Shown here one piece after another: positions 1-12,289 of a stretch of 64,000 bases of DNA (within the stretch, counting starts at the first letter, position 1; each line of letters starts with the position of its first letter). The position numbers were made by a program, and so were the translations under genes. The notes under the pieces are model-generated. The model was not told where the DNA came from. It saw only the letters and a list, made by a program, of their open reading frames with translations, and did not search any database. This DNA is from Aspidapion aeneum (taxonomy: Eukaryota > Arthropoda > Insecta > Coleoptera > Brentidae): positions 175,512,907-175,576,906 of the forward strand of contig OY755038.1 in assembly GCA_963576565.1 (NCBI GenBank), given 5' to 3'.

Positions 1-1034
1 AATTAATTTCCAGTTTTTGAAATACAGAGTGTTGAAGGTGATAATGTTCAAGAAGCATAATAGCTCTTTAGACGACATATACGAAATGTTACTATTATAT
101 ATAGAGTATTTATTAGTTTTCTAATGATTCTTTTAATGATAAAGCTGAACTTATTAAGTAATTAATACAAGGTGTTTCGACAAATATAATTTTTTAAATA
201 CTAATTAAAGGTCTATGTATTGTATATATACTTGAGCATCTTATATTAACACAGGGCTTTTAGCGAAATTGTGCTGCAAAAAAAGTGAAAAGGGACCAAA
301 TTGTAAAGAAACCGGAACTTTTTCTTAAAATTCTCTATCAAAATAACGGATGAAAAATATTAAATAACGTAATAAAATTACTTTTTAATCATTTCTTGTT
401 TGGATAACCCGCTATAATGCTTCTTGGACATTATCACTTGCACAACGGGATTTATAAATTGGATTTTCGTATGTCAATTTTGAAAGAGCATCTGTCAGTT
501 TTCAATGGAAAACTGTCAGAATTGAGCCCGACACTAATATTGCCTGGACTTATTGCAATACGTCCCTATTATTAACTTATTGAAACTATGTGGTTTTCAC
601 TTTTGGAACGTCGATCATTGTGCCTGCAGATTGTCAAAACATGGTGTCCAACAACGCTTATTTATATCCTTTTGATCGGCGTTGGAAAAGTTGTAATCTA
701 CATAGTTTGAGTAAGCTCACAACGAAAGCATTAAACCAACAGATTATAATGTCTGTATGGCTAATTTCCCTGGTAGTAGCTCTTTTTATTGGTCTCACAC
801 AGCTGACCCAAGAGAGCCGAAACAAGTCGTTGATTGGCATGTATCATGCAGCCTGCAGCTTCACACGACGTTTTCCAAACAAGGATAGAAAATATCCTTG
901 TGATCAACTTTTTAAAAAAATAAAAATCACATTTACTTTACAGTAATAGGATTGTTTTTAAGTTCAAGTAATTCTTTGTCTAATTTTAAGAATAGCTTTT
1001 CTTTAGGTAAAACAATATATTCAAGAAAACACTT
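1..1034. other. AT-rich stretch, no supported gene
   Basis: I see no recognisable gene or repeat. A plus-strand frame from about 450 to 946 is open apart from one TGA near 582, but its translation matches no family I know and has no splice context. It is treated as chance. Confidence 0.5.
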
Positions 1035-1042
1035 ATATTGGC

Positions 1043-1105
1043 TAGAGACCCTGTATGTATGACATATTTTAAATATAAAAATATGTCATACATACAGGGT
1101 CTCTA
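1043..1105. mobile_element. 63-bp palindromic hAT-type micro-MITE
   Basis: The segment is almost wholly an inverted repeat. It begins TAGAGACCCTGTATGT and ends with the complement, with only a few unpaired bases near the centre. The 8 bases on each side are the same (ATATTGGC at 1035-1042 and 1106-1113), an exact 8-bp target-site duplication as made by hAT-type transposases. The termini resemble those of the 2.5-kb element at 37810-40354 (TAGAGTCCCTGTATGT), so that family probably mobilised it. It has no coding capacity. Confidence 0.8.
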
Positions 1106-1113
1106 ATATTGGC

Positions 1114-2689
1114 TATTTAAGTAGCCGAGCGGATTGATATACATATAAAACACAAAATTAAAAGTCAATCTCTATCTCTATCTAAGTACGATTGGTACCT
1201 ATTTTGAGTTTAAGATTTAGTTGGGCCTATATGGGGTGATTTCTAAATAGGAAAAATATAATTAGATCAAGGCTTTGTTATCGGCATTTATTTTTTGTTG
1301 TTGTTTTCAGTTAGAGCATAAATATTGTTTCAGTTGTTAACTTATCAGTAGGAATACAAAGACTAGATCAAAAATTATACTGAATTTTTGATAAAAAATT
1401 ATCCTTAATTTTTTAGAAATTTGCTCCAATGCATTTTAATTTAAAAAAGAGCACAAGTGTGTCTAAATACCGATTAATTTTTAATGCAAAAAATGCATTT
1501 TATTAGAGAATTTCTTGAATCAAATTTTAAATCATTAAAAGCATAACTGTTAAGGTGACCTTAGAATGTCAAAAAAATAACAAGATATAGTGTAGGCGCT
1601 GTAGGTACAGTCTACATTATTTTTGAGATACCTTTTTTCACATGATAGCATAACAAGGCAAACATCAAAAAATTGCTTGCTTTGGTTAGGAGAGAATTGT
1701 TTATCTTGAATAGCTTCATAAAAAAAGACAATGCGGTATACAGTTTCAATGCGCTAATAAAGATAAACATATACATGTGGTATATTGGTTTCAATATAAC
1801 TACACTGATCCAGTGAATTAATGCGATTGATAGCATGCGAGCAGCCAGTGCTTGTCAAAAGAGATGGATCACGGCAGTGAGATAATCCGGTGCTAAATCT
1901 ATAAAGTATGGGATTAATCCACGTTGGTGAATATCTTAAAGACAAGTCCATATTTATTTATTTTGCTCTTTTGTTTATTTGAGATTTTTGTATAAACAAG
2001 AATGTTTCAGTAAAGTTAACAAAACATAAATATCTTTGAAAGTGAAGTTTGTTAAATTTTGGATTGTGGGTTTAAAGTACAGTACAGTTGTATATCAAAA
2101 TGGATTTTAAATAAATAATGTAGCTAGATGAAAAAGCATATCTTTGACTTAATAAAAATCTTGATTTCTCAAAAACCAGAACAACTGTTACCATGGGGAT
2201 TTCACTGTTTATTGAGTGCTTTTATGTTTAACTATTTACTTCATAGAAAAATTTTTCCTAAGGTATAAGTTTTTAAATATGAGCAAAATCTCAAAAGAGT
2301 GTAGTTAGACAGGAGCTTAAATAAGAATGAAGATTTTTATCTTTATTAGTGCGACCGTTTAACCCCATACCTACAGGATTTTCTTCCTGATGAATATTAG
2401 ATCTTTATCAAGTAAAACTGTTATATTTTTTATGTGCCTAGAAAATAGGGTCGTCACAAAATAATTTAAGTTTGTTTTGTTTTTCCTTTCTTGCGTTTTT
2501 TTATCACCAAAATGAAACACCATGTAGGTAGTAGTAGGTACACTACAAGACAAGTTTACGTATTGCAAAGACAAAGTTTAAGGAATCTTGCGTTAAAATT
2601 AGTATTTTACCCAAGAAAAGACCTAAAAAAGTGTTATGACTTGGGGTGATAGAAACTACAAAAAAAAACAATGTGAAAAAACATTTATC
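1114..2689. other. AT-rich stretch, no supported gene
   Basis: Only short frames are present. A minus-strand frame at 1754-1951 contains an NPILY string like GPCR helix 7, but no hydrophobic helix precedes it, so I do not call it. Confidence 0.5.
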
Positions 2690-3470
2690 ATTAACTATTC
2701 AAAATGGCGGACTTTCTTATTTATATACCCATTTACCTGAAACTTGAAATTTTTTTGTGCTTAAGCTCACTCAATAAAAATTTTGACTGAAACTATAAAA
2801 AAACTCAAAATGGCGGATCCAATATGGCGATTTTTCCATTTATTGATATATTAAATTTGGAACTTTATGTTGTCTGATTAAGATTTTTAACTCAAACAGA
2901 AATAAAATCAAAATGGCAAAGCCAAAATGGCAGACATCGCCATTTATGAACCGATATGTATCAAATACGGAAGTTTCGGGAGTTTAAGGTTGCTGATTAT
3001 AATTTTTACTTAAAATAAAAAAAAAGCAAAATGACGGAGCCAAAATGGCGGACTTTCCATTTTTAAACCGATATGTATTAAGTACCAAACTTTGGGTTGT
3101 TTAAGGTCGCGCGCAAACTTAAAAAAATCAGAATGGTGAACTCAATATGGCAGATTTGCCTATTTAAAAGACGATATGTATCAAATACGAAGCTTTATGG
3201 TGTTTAAGGTCGCTTATTATGGTTTTTAACTCAAACCTAAAAAACCAAAAATTACAGATCCAAAATGGCGGTTTTCCTATTAATGAACAGATAAATATCG
3301 AATTCAAAACTTTGGGGGTTTTTGGTCGCTCATTATAAATTTAAGTCAAACTTGAAAGTATTCAAAACGGCTGACCCAATATGCCCGGCCTATTTATAAA
3401 TTGATATGCATCAAATATGAAACTTTGGGATGTTTAAGGTCGCTGATAATTTTTCCTGAAACTTAAAAAA
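2690..3470. repeat. Degenerate ~115-bp tandem repeat
   Basis: About seven diverged copies of one unit follow each other. Each contains a core like CAAAATGGCGGA, then a stretch like GATATGTATCAAATACG, then TTTAAGGTCGCTGATTAT. Spacing is about 105-125 bases, and copies differ by many substitutions and small indels, so the array is old. Similar AAATGGCGG cores reappear singly near 7870, 8215, 13010 and 13445, suggesting a dispersed family. Confidence 0.7.
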
Positions 3471-4810
3471 ATAATCGACAGCTAATTTATCATGACGGAC
3501 AATCCTGTTTATTACAAAAATAATCCAAAAGACTAATTTGTGTTGGCACAATAACTATTTAACCAAAAAGAAAACGGAATCGGAAAATATTTAGTAACGC
3601 ACAGTTTTTTTTTCAAAATATTGGTTACGATCTACTTCTGCACGTTACTGGACTTAATTATTTTAATCTAAGTAGTGCCAAATCGCCTCTTGAGACTACA
3701 AATAGCACTGCCAAATTTCAACGAAGTTGACTAAACAATTAGGTATGAAGATTGTTTTTTTTTGCTTTGACACCCTTGAAAATAAAAGCCCTAATGCATT
3801 ATGCCCATGTTTTTAAGTAAGAGCTTTTCTTTAAACCACTCAAAGACGCATCACATACTTTAAAAATACCCTGTTACATATATTAGCCTAATATTTGTGA
3901 ACGACCCCTTATCTTTATTTTTCCTCTTATCTGAATCCGGACAGATGCATTCTTGGACAGCTGTTTTCTTGATGACAATTGACACAGTCCAAAGTTATCT
4001 CAATAATAATGTTATAGACTGTAGACTGTAGTTAAGTATGCAAAATATGAAGACGGTCGTTTGATAATGGATTCTAGCTGACAATAGGTCACAGATTAAC
4101 AATCTGAATGTTGCCAAGCCAGTTTTTGGTCAATTTTTTTTAACTCCCCTTCTTTTATAGATGTGCTTGAATTTGTAAAAATTTAACTAAGTTGACCCCT
4201 AAAACCACAATGAAACAGAAATGCATCATAAATGTGTAAAATCTAACCTTAAAATAAAATAATATTATTTTTTAAATTTTGCCTGCAAATAAGCCAAAAA
4301 ACCTTATTAGATTTTTTTCTAATTTTCTTAATAACTAAGCTTCTTAAGGAAAAATATCTAATTACCTTTATTGTAGACAATAAATTTAACGAACTGAACC
4401 GATTGTAGTGAAATAAAAAAAATCAGTTTGCACTATCATCTTTTTTATTTCGCTAAAATCGGCTCAGTAATAATGAATTTATAATGAACTGAATGCAGAC
4501 AGGATTGGCAATGCAATCGTATAATTTGTATAACTATGGTTAAAACAAAATTAGATTTTGTGAGAAGCACTACACCGATTTTATTCGGGGGAAGAGTAGT
4601 GTTTTTGTACAATAAAAAAAAATTCTAAAACATTTTCGGAAAATAAGAATAAACACGCCAGTTTGAAGAATCAAGTATGATTCTGTCCGACATCCCAAAT
4701 TCTAAGATAGCGGCAATTTTTAATTATAATATTTAATAAGCGATCAATTCTTACGACGATTTTTTTTTCACAGATTTTGTGAAAACCACTTCACCGATGT
4801 TATTGCTTTG
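3471..4810. other. AT-rich stretch up to the gap, no gene
   Basis: No coding region is visible. The part near 4480-4530 is related, in reverse orientation, to sequence at 8040-8110, so at least some of it is old repeat. Confidence 0.5.
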
Positions 4811-5010
4811 NNNNNNNNNNNNNNNNNNNNNNNNNNNNNNNNNNNNNNNNNNNNNNNNNNNNNNNNNNNNNNNNNNNNNNNNNNNNNNNNNNNNNNNNNN
4901 NNNNNNNNNNNNNNNNNNNNNNNNNNNNNNNNNNNNNNNNNNNNNNNNNNNNNNNNNNNNNNNNNNNNNNNNNNNNNNNNNNNNNNNNNNNNNNNNNNNN
5001 NNNNNNNNNN
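4811..5010. other. Assembly gap (200 N)
   Basis: There are exactly 200 N. The round size suggests a nominal rather than measured gap length. Open frames crossing it are meaningless. Confidence 0.99.
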
Positions 5011-5159
5011 AAATAAAACACAGCAGTCCCGCCCCGCCGAATAAAATATGTTGTAATACGAGAATATTTAGTATCCGTCTCATTATAACTGCAGAGTGCG
5101 GTGTTGCCAACATACTACATAATATTTGTGCCCATGTTGTGCAGCGATCCATCCCGTTC

Positions 5160-5359
5160 TCAGAGGTTCGCGTCGGTTAAGGAGGGTTTCAAAATTTTTA
5201 AACCCAAAAAAATTGTCCGCGTCCGGTTATTAAAGTGTCCGGTTATAGGAGTGAATTTTAAATCTAAAGAAATAGGGAAAAGCGTGGTTCTAAAAAATTT
5301 GTCCGTCTAAAGGGGAGTGACCGCTTAATAGAGGTGTCCGCAAGGAGAGGTTTCACTGT
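5160..5359. repeat. Terminal fragment of a pogo/Tigger-like DNA transposon
   Basis: Read on the minus strand, the right edge begins TACAGTGAAACCTCTCCTTG and continues with a short repeated vocabulary (GCGGACACC, AAGCGGTCACTCC, CCGGACAC), as seen at the ends of Tigger/pogo-type elements. Only one end is seen. The other end would lie in or beyond the gap. The family call rests on motif resemblance alone. Confidence 0.45.
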
Positions 5360-5369
5360 ATTCAAAAGT

Positions 5370-5550
5370 GGTGGCAGGCCCTACTTGACCTCCATGCACT
5401 GCGACCACAAATGGATCTATTGTGCCCACGTACCTACATACTGAGTTTGACTAAAGTGGCATATTTTTTTTCCACCCAGTACATGAAAAACAATTACAAC
5501 ATTAAATGATTTAGGCTTAACACTTTGGCACAAAGATATACCACTAAGGC
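5370..5550 (+). repeat. Dispersed repeat, copy 1
   Basis: About 180 bases starting at GTGGTGGCAGGCCCTAC match, in reverse complement, the segment at 37440-37632 with few differences. The unit has no coding capacity that I can see and is of unknown family. Its right copy abuts the microsatellite tail of a LINE. Confidence 0.7.
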
Positions 5551-7745
5551 CTCTGCATTATTAGCCGGCTCTTAATAACTTGGATTATAATCAAAACTTC
5601 GTAAGAGCTTTCGTTTCTGAGATATTTACAAAAAACTGTTAAAGCTGATACATTAAAGTGTGCTAATGGGGCTAGCAAGGAAGGTATCAGATTCGTCATA
5701 GATCCATTTATTTACCTTTCTAACAACGTTTATCAGAGATCAGAAGCTACTGCATTTTAAAGCGTTCTTAACAGAATTTCTTTCAACTTGTTGACAAATT
5801 TACAATTTAAAAGCTATTTGTGGTGGTGCAAATGCACTGATAACGACTATAAGTAAGCAAAGTTGAGGCTTAAGGAAAAATTTCAATAAAATGAAAGTTA
5901 TGAAATGTCGTTAACAGTGACAAAAATTTGCATAGAATCGAGGCCATTACTTGCAAAAATCTCTAATCGACAAAATAATCAAAATTCACTTTTTTTGCTA
6001 AATTCATCAGATTTTTAATAGGAAATGTATTGCCACCTTTAAAAGGTTTTAAAACTGCTTCTTTGCTATACAAAATCAGTTAAAGAGTTATCGGTTATTT
6101 GCAAAATACTTTCTTTATATTAATGGTGTGGGCAGAATTTCCGAAGTTGTGGTGATTTTGATATAAATTGGTACGATTAAAAAACTTATGAAGACATTTA
6201 CAAAAATCATATTTTTTTTTCCGGCGACGTAATATATGCGGCGTCGCGACGCTTTCAAATGTGACATGACATTGATCCAGATTTTCTGAAATAACTTAAT
6301 AACTACATTAGATAGGACAGTTCTAATTTCACTTTTTGACAACCAATGAGTGTGCCTTTTTAACAAGGTATTACACTTTAAAAGCGTGATTAAGTTCCAT
6401 TAAATAAAAATTGTTAAATATAGTTTTTATCAAAATTTACATTTTTGTATTTTTCCTTAATTTTGGTTTATCTGAAGCGGTTAAGTGGTTTTAGCGGTGA
6501 TTTTGGGTTTGGTTGCAAACTAAGGTTCCTTTTGAGTCTGCCTATAAGAACATATTATAACTTAGATTTTCCACTTGAAAGAAATTATGCAAAAAATTTT
6601 TGAATTTGGTCAAGTCAGTTTTTTTATAAAGTCCATGGATTTCGCTCATAACAAAAACATTTTTTTATTACACTTTATTTTGCCCTATTTTTTTCTTAAG
6701 TTTTTATTATTATGTTTTAGAATTTAAAGAAAATTTAAAAAAATATATTTCAGTTAAAAAAAATAGTCAGGGAGTTTGGGAATTTAATCCAAACACAAGA
6801 AATGATACTTGAAAAATCCTTGAATTTTGAGTCAATTTTGGCACCTCTTTATTCATGTCAATGGGATTCTTATATTTCCCGGGTGATTTTGTTCCTCCAA
6901 AAGAATTTACTTTCCCAAGGAACAAGCTTTCAAAATTTGTGTAAATCTCCAAAAATCATATTGAAATTTTCATGCCCATTTGACCCCAAAAATAGCTATT
7001 TTTTAGAGAATCTATGAAATCCCATAAAAACAAGTCATTACTATTATTAACTTGCTGTAGATCTATGACTTGAACTTAACTATAGAAATTTTTGTACTTC
7101 TATTATATAAAGCATTAATTTTTTTTTAATTAGTGGGGGTACTGACCATATACTATCATCCAGTTTATTAAAATATCGGGTGAAGCAAAAAAAAACGGAA
7201 TTTTTTTTTAGTTATAACTCTTGAACTATGCTACAGATTTTATTGAAAAAAGCTGATGTTTGCAGGAAATGAATCAGGATTTTAGGAAAAAATAATTTAT
7301 CCGCAATCTTGAAATTACAAGATGGAGCACAAAATCATGCTAAACCCTTTAAATTTGCTTGTTGAAGTGTAAACTTCTATAGGCGCGTTTTAGCAGTTTT
7401 TGTGGGTAGTGAATTGAACTGAGCCGTCAGGCTCGCTATGGAACGCTCATTCGGGTGAAGTCGGCTCGAGGTGACTAACTGCGAGAGGAACATTCAGCGA
7501 GCGATATGATGATGCGGATGAAGGCCAGTATTATTAATTTCGACTTGTTGAAGTTTACACTTGTGGTCTTAAGCACACACACTTTTTTTTATTTTTATGT
7601 TCCAGATCTTTTTTTAGTTTTTTCTTTAATTTATAAAAAAATCCTATTTCTGCCACGCACGGACGAGGTACGCATTACTAAAATCAGTTGGATTGTTCCA
7701 AAAAACTTAATGTTTGTTTTAACCTTTATTGTACAGATTTAAATT
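5551..7745. other. AT-rich stretch, no supported gene
   Basis: No coding region is recognisable. A GC-richer island at 7380-7510 lies between short inverted strings (AAGTGTAAACTT near 7366 and AAGTTTACACTT near 7549), perhaps a small inverted-repeat element, but no target duplication supports it. Confidence 0.45.
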
Positions 7746-7749
7746 CGGT

Positions 7750-8330
7750 CTCCATTCATTTCCTAATAAATTAATTATTACTAAACCGATTTTCCTCAAA
7801 TAAAAAGTATCAAGGCAAAAATTAATTGCGCTTTAAAGGTCCCTATCGAAATTTATCACCTTCCTAAAATTCAAGATGGCGGTCAGAATCAAACTTAACC
7901 TTTTCAAAGAGGTTTGTTTATTCTTATGTTTCGAGAGACTATCCGTTTTTTTTTTAATTCGTTAAAAAGGTCTTTATCCGCCATACAGAACAAAACTTAA
8001 ATCATTAGGCTTAGCAGTTTTGGAAGTATTAATTTTTATTTTAACCATTGATAGGGCAATGATGTTTCACAAACTATACGATTGCCTAATTCTGTCTGCA
8101 TTTCCTCACAAATTCATTAAAACTAAACCGATTTCAATTAAATGAAAAGTATCATAGTGAGAATCCATTGCTCTTTGAGCATTACCATAGCAACTTTCGT
8201 CAATTTTTAAATCAAAGATGGCCGACTAAATAATATTTGTCTCTTTATGAAGGATCGCTGTTTTTAGTTGCGAGTAATTTTCACCCCCTATCGATGTTCA
8301 CCATGTTTTTTTGTTCATTAAAAGCAGTTG
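7750..8330 (+). repeat. Two diverged direct repeats
   Basis: Two stretches (about 7750-7950 and 8092-8275) share an order of motifs: CATTTCCT, ACTAAACCGATTT, AAAAGTATCA, then an AAGATGGC core. They are about 345 bases apart and strongly diverged. They are related to the degenerate satellite-like repeat at 2690-3470 only through the ATGGC core. Confidence 0.45.
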
Positions 8331-9455
8331 ATTAATAAGGAATTCATAAGCAAAGAAATGCAAGCAGAATTAAAAAAGCAAACAAGAAATCCATCCCAAA
8401 TTTTAGGCTCATAGATTGTTTGCTAATTTCCGAGGAAAGTGTATTTTTACCATATAATAATTTTTTTTTACTTCCTGTTAAACTTTGATAAATTATTATA
8501 ATCCAAAAACCTAATTTGTCTGGGGGTAAGGCCATCAACGACGCAGTCACCTAAGGTGTTGTTATATGAGGGCAGCCAAATGCGTACAATAAAACAAAAT
8601 AAAATTTATTAAAAAATTAATAACACCACTTGCAAAGTGCAATTCACCCTATTAAAATCGAACATTTTAAAGAATTCTATGATCAGGAGAGGCATCAAAA
8701 TAGGCCGCCAATACTCCAGCCCCGGACCTGAAACTAATAATTATAAAAACATATAACTTAACATTCTCTAGTTTCGGTTTATAATTACCGAAATAGAAAA
8801 GAAATACGTATTAACTTAGATATTTATAAAATAATAAACTCCGCTAGCAATATTTTTAAAATACCGGTAATTTTATAAAAAAATGCAACTTACCAAGAAA
8901 CCTAAATAAGTTTTGTTGCGAAATTTTATTAAAAGATTCTGATTTTCTTCTATACGAACGCACCAAAAAGATAATGACACAATGTGTTGCATTGTTTTTG
9001 ACACATTTATTCCTAGCCATTAGATTTCTAATTACTTGGAGCCATATAACTACGAAATACTTGAAATAATACTCTAGAGGTGGTATTGCATAGAGTAGGA
9101 TTTCCTTAAGGTCGATAAGTATATCAGTAGTAACTCAAGTGACCAACAAATTAGGAGGAAACATGACGCATCCGCGATGCTTAATTTCAAATTCACTATT
9201 ACAGGTATTATGGGAAGTATGCCAACATTTTACCAATAAAGCCTTAAAATTACTGCCTATATACAGCATTCCCATTCTTATTGTAATATTTTTACACTAG
9301 TACTAATATAGTACAATAAGTATACGTACACATCTAGAGCTAAATAGAAAACGTTTGTAGGTACTTGAAAACCCCAAAAGCCGCCGAAAACAGCCAGTAA
9401 TTTATTTGGTATTTGTATTTTTTGTAACTTTGGACCCCTTTAGTACGTCTATGGG
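8331..9455. other. AT-rich stretch, no supported gene
   Basis: Only short random frames are present, with no repeat structure that I could establish. Confidence 0.5.
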
Positions 9456-9649
9456 CAGAGCCCGTAGTAGGCACAGGCAAACCGGGCTTCTGCTCAGGGG
9501 CTTCCAATCATAAGGGCGCCAAATCAGAGCTCTAAAGGTGCTAAATTGTACATCTAGAGTAGCCGGATTAGATGTATTAGAAGTATGAGTATAGGCGCGC
9601 CAATTTACTGTTTCGCCCAGGGTGTCTAAAATATCTATTGACGGTCCTG
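9456..9649. mobile_element. Possible small hAT-like element
   Basis: This GC-richer 194-bp block starts CAGAGCCCGT and ends ACGGTCCTG, imperfect inverted termini of the CAG...CTG type common in hAT elements. TATGGG occurs just outside each end but one base out of register, so the target duplication is imperfect. There is no coding capacity. Confidence 0.35.
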
Positions 9650-10843
9650 TTATGGGCTTCAGTTATTTAAATGTATTGTAGGTTCTAAGGTTCTATATAA
9701 ATTCAAAGCATTTTGAGACATAAAACATATTAATATTTTGACAGCAAATAATTAAAATTTTTTGTAGTCGGCACCCCTACTAAATATAAAATTTTGGTTC
9801 CGTTTTCGAGAATAAAGGTTCTCTTTAAATTTGGTATGGCTTATATGATTTTAAACATTATAAAATTGTCATTTGTAAAACGATATTTAAGGTAAATGGT
9901 ATATTTTTGGGAATTTCGACAATTTTTTAAAAAGTGCTATTTTTAAGTATGTTTGGCATAAATACTCCGGCACGATTTTTGTAAAATTATACAGTTTTTG
10001 AAAGGCTGTTTCTTAATATAACTAATTCCTTTGGAGGGATCAAAATCACCCAGAAAATATAGAAATCCGAGGCACACAAATGAAGAGATGTCAAATTGAG
10101 CCCTAAATCCGATGTTTTTTTTATATAGCATTACTTAAGTTTGAATTTTTTTATTAGACACCCGGTCTATTTTACATTTACCGCAATATTTTTTTAAATA
10201 ATTCTGTTGGGTTTTAATAATAACTAGACAAGAAATATGAATAAAAAAATTAGTAGTAGTACTTTAAAAAAATTATTTAATCTTAAGAGCATTTTTTTGA
10301 ATTTTTTTACAAAACGCGATATTGCTAATTTTGGTATTTTTTTGCGCGGTTCCGTGTAAAGATAATGTATACATTTAAGCACATTTTGATAGGCGAACTC
10401 AAAAAATACAATAATTATTATACGAGATCAAAATCACCACTAAACTGTGTTCAAGGGAAGCAAATAATCCAAAAATTTTAAAAATTACAAATTTAAATTT
10501 TGGTGAAAATTTCACTTCTAAAATTTTTTATAAAAAAACTCAAAATATTTGTTGAGATTGTTATAGAGCGGTAGATAGATACATCTATTGGCTATATAAA
10601 ACTGAAAACAAAATTGTCCTACAAGTTACCGTTTTTGAGATATTTGACAAAAAGTAGGTTACTATCAATCTTCACCTTTAGGGCATCGCGACGCTACCTA
10701 TAATACGACGCCGAGCAAATCACTGTTTTTTCCTAGCTTCGTAGGGAGTCCTTAAACAGCATGACAAGTTATATCAAAATCACCCAAAAATTGAATATTC
10801 CCAATTTGACTGCCCGAACGGTATATGTGCAAAACTGCCTATC
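9650..10843. other. AT-rich stretch, no supported gene
   Basis: Long T-rich and A-rich runs and short frames only. Confidence 0.5.
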
Positions 10844-11206
10844 ATAACAAAAACATTTCATGTAAAAAAAGACAAGTACGCGAAAGTGGTATTCCGTAAA
10901 AAGAATTGAGATAAAAGTAAAGCCAAGTTCTCCAATACAAATTTCAAAATGAATGGTTCTACTAGTTTGAAAATGTTTTTTTAAATTTTGCTATTCCAGC
11001 CAAACTTCTTTACGTTCAATTTAGCACTGTGCCTAAGAGTGATTTGCAGCCGTAATAGCCAAGTTTAGAAAAACATTTCAAAACTAGTAAGAACCATTCA
11101 TTTTGAAATTTGTATTGGAGAACTTGGCTTTACTTTTATCTCAATTCTTTTTACGGAATACCACTTTCGCGTACTTGGCTTTTGTTACATGAAATGTTTT
11201 TGTTAT
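10844..11206. mobile_element. Fold-back element with ~130-bp arms
   Basis: The left arm (about 10844-10975) and right arm (about 11071-11206) are near-perfect reverse complements. They start ATAACAAAAACATTTCATGT and end with the complement. A 95-base loop separates them. No target duplication is obvious. The high arm identity suggests a fairly recent fold-back or MITE-type insertion. It encodes nothing. Confidence 0.75.
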
Positions 11207-11334
11207 TTCACTGCTTTTTTAAAGGATTTGGATAATATTTAAGTTTTAAAGTAGTAAAATATGCGAGATATTGTTAAAAACTTTTGCAATGCCTTATTAA
11301 AAATGTTGAGGTTTTTTTATATTTTTTCTATGGT

Positions 11335-12260
11335 TTTATCATAGTTCCTATCAGCCTTCTAAAGCTCAGCTCTCTAGTGTTCCTAGAAGTAGGCAATGTT
11401 AATTTTACATAACTTTACATTTATAGGGGGAGGCAAGTATATTAAAATTTTGGTGTGTTTAAATCTTCTCCTATAGTTTTGTCATAGTTCCTATCAGTCT
11501 TCCAAAGCTCAGCTCTCTAGCGTTTCTGGAAGTGGACAATGCTAATTTACATATCTTTACATTTATAGGGGAGGGAAGTTAATTCAACTTTGGGGGTTTT
11601 TTAAGTTTCTTTTATAGTTTTATCATAGTTCCTATCTGCCTTCCAAAGCTCAGCAGCGGCGTAGCGTGACCGAAAGGGCGGGGGGGCGACAGCTACAAAG
11701 GGCGCCTCTCCTCTCAAAACTGAAAAAAAATCTTGCGACCAAAAAAAAAACAAATCAAGGTTATCATATGTGAGGGGGGGGGGGCGACAGGTAACAAGGG
11801 CGCCTGCTTCCCAAACATCTTGCGACAAAAAAAAAAAACGTCCTCATGTCGTTAGTTTCCTTTGGCGCCCACTCAATTGGCCGTTGCCGACCCGACTTAA
11901 TAAAGCTGAGGGCGCTTCGGCCACCAATGGGGCGCCACTACCCTCGGGGCGGGGGGGGGGGGGCGACGAGCGCTACGCCGCTGAAGCTCAGCTCTCGAGC
12001 GTTTCTGGAAGTAGGCAATGTTACTTTGACACAACTTTACATTTAAAGGGGAGGGAAGTAAATTCGAATTTTGGGGTTTTTACATTTTTTTCTATAGTTT
12101 TATCAGTCTGCCATATCTGGAAGTGGGCAATGTTACTTCTACTTAACTTTACATGTATAGGGGAGGGGAGTAAATTAGAATTTTGGGGTTTTTTTGATTT
12201 TTTCCCGGGGTTGGTCATAATTTCTATCAGTCTGCCAAATTTCAGCAGTCTGGAAGTACA
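11335..12260 (+). repeat. ~140-bp minisatellite, about five copies
   Basis: The repeating unit carries TCATAGTTCCTATC, then CTTCCAAAGCTCAGCTCTC, TCTGGAAGTAGGCAATG, ACTTTACATTTATAGGGG and a T-rich tail. Copies begin at about 11339, 11482 and 11623. Two shorter, diverged units follow near 12095 and 12220. The third copy is interrupted by the MITE at 11654-11983. Confidence 0.8.
11654..11983. mobile_element. 330-bp non-autonomous hAT MITE
   Basis: The terminal inverted repeats are 13 bases and identical (CAGCGGCGTAGCG at the left, its complement at the right). The flanking 8 bases are identical (AAGCTCAG at 11646-11653 and 11984-11991), and that string occurs once in each uninterrupted minisatellite unit. 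This shows target duplication on insertion. The interior is GC-rich with G runs and repeated GGGCGCC strings, and no transposase. Confidence 0.88.
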
Positions 12261-12289
12261 GTAGAATTTTAATGATTTAAACATCAGTG

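Noticed and set aside
590..946. 118-residue open frame at the left end
   Set aside because: It has one hydrophobic stretch but matches no family I recognise, has an in-frame stop just upstream and no convincing splice sites. It is treated as chance.
1754..1951. Minus-strand frame with NPILY, like GPCR helix 7
   Set aside because: The motif is not preceded by a hydrophobic helix and the following residues do not look like a receptor tail. It is also on the strand opposite to the real GPCR exons.
4751..5180. Open frames across the run of N
   Set aside because: They are produced by the assembly gap.
7366..7560. GC-rich island between AAGTGTAAACTT and its complement
   Set aside because: The inverted strings are only 12 bases and no target duplication could be found.
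11770..12264. 164-residue plus-strand frame over the MITE and minisatellite
   Set aside because: The composition follows the G-rich MITE interior and repeat units. There is no protein motif.
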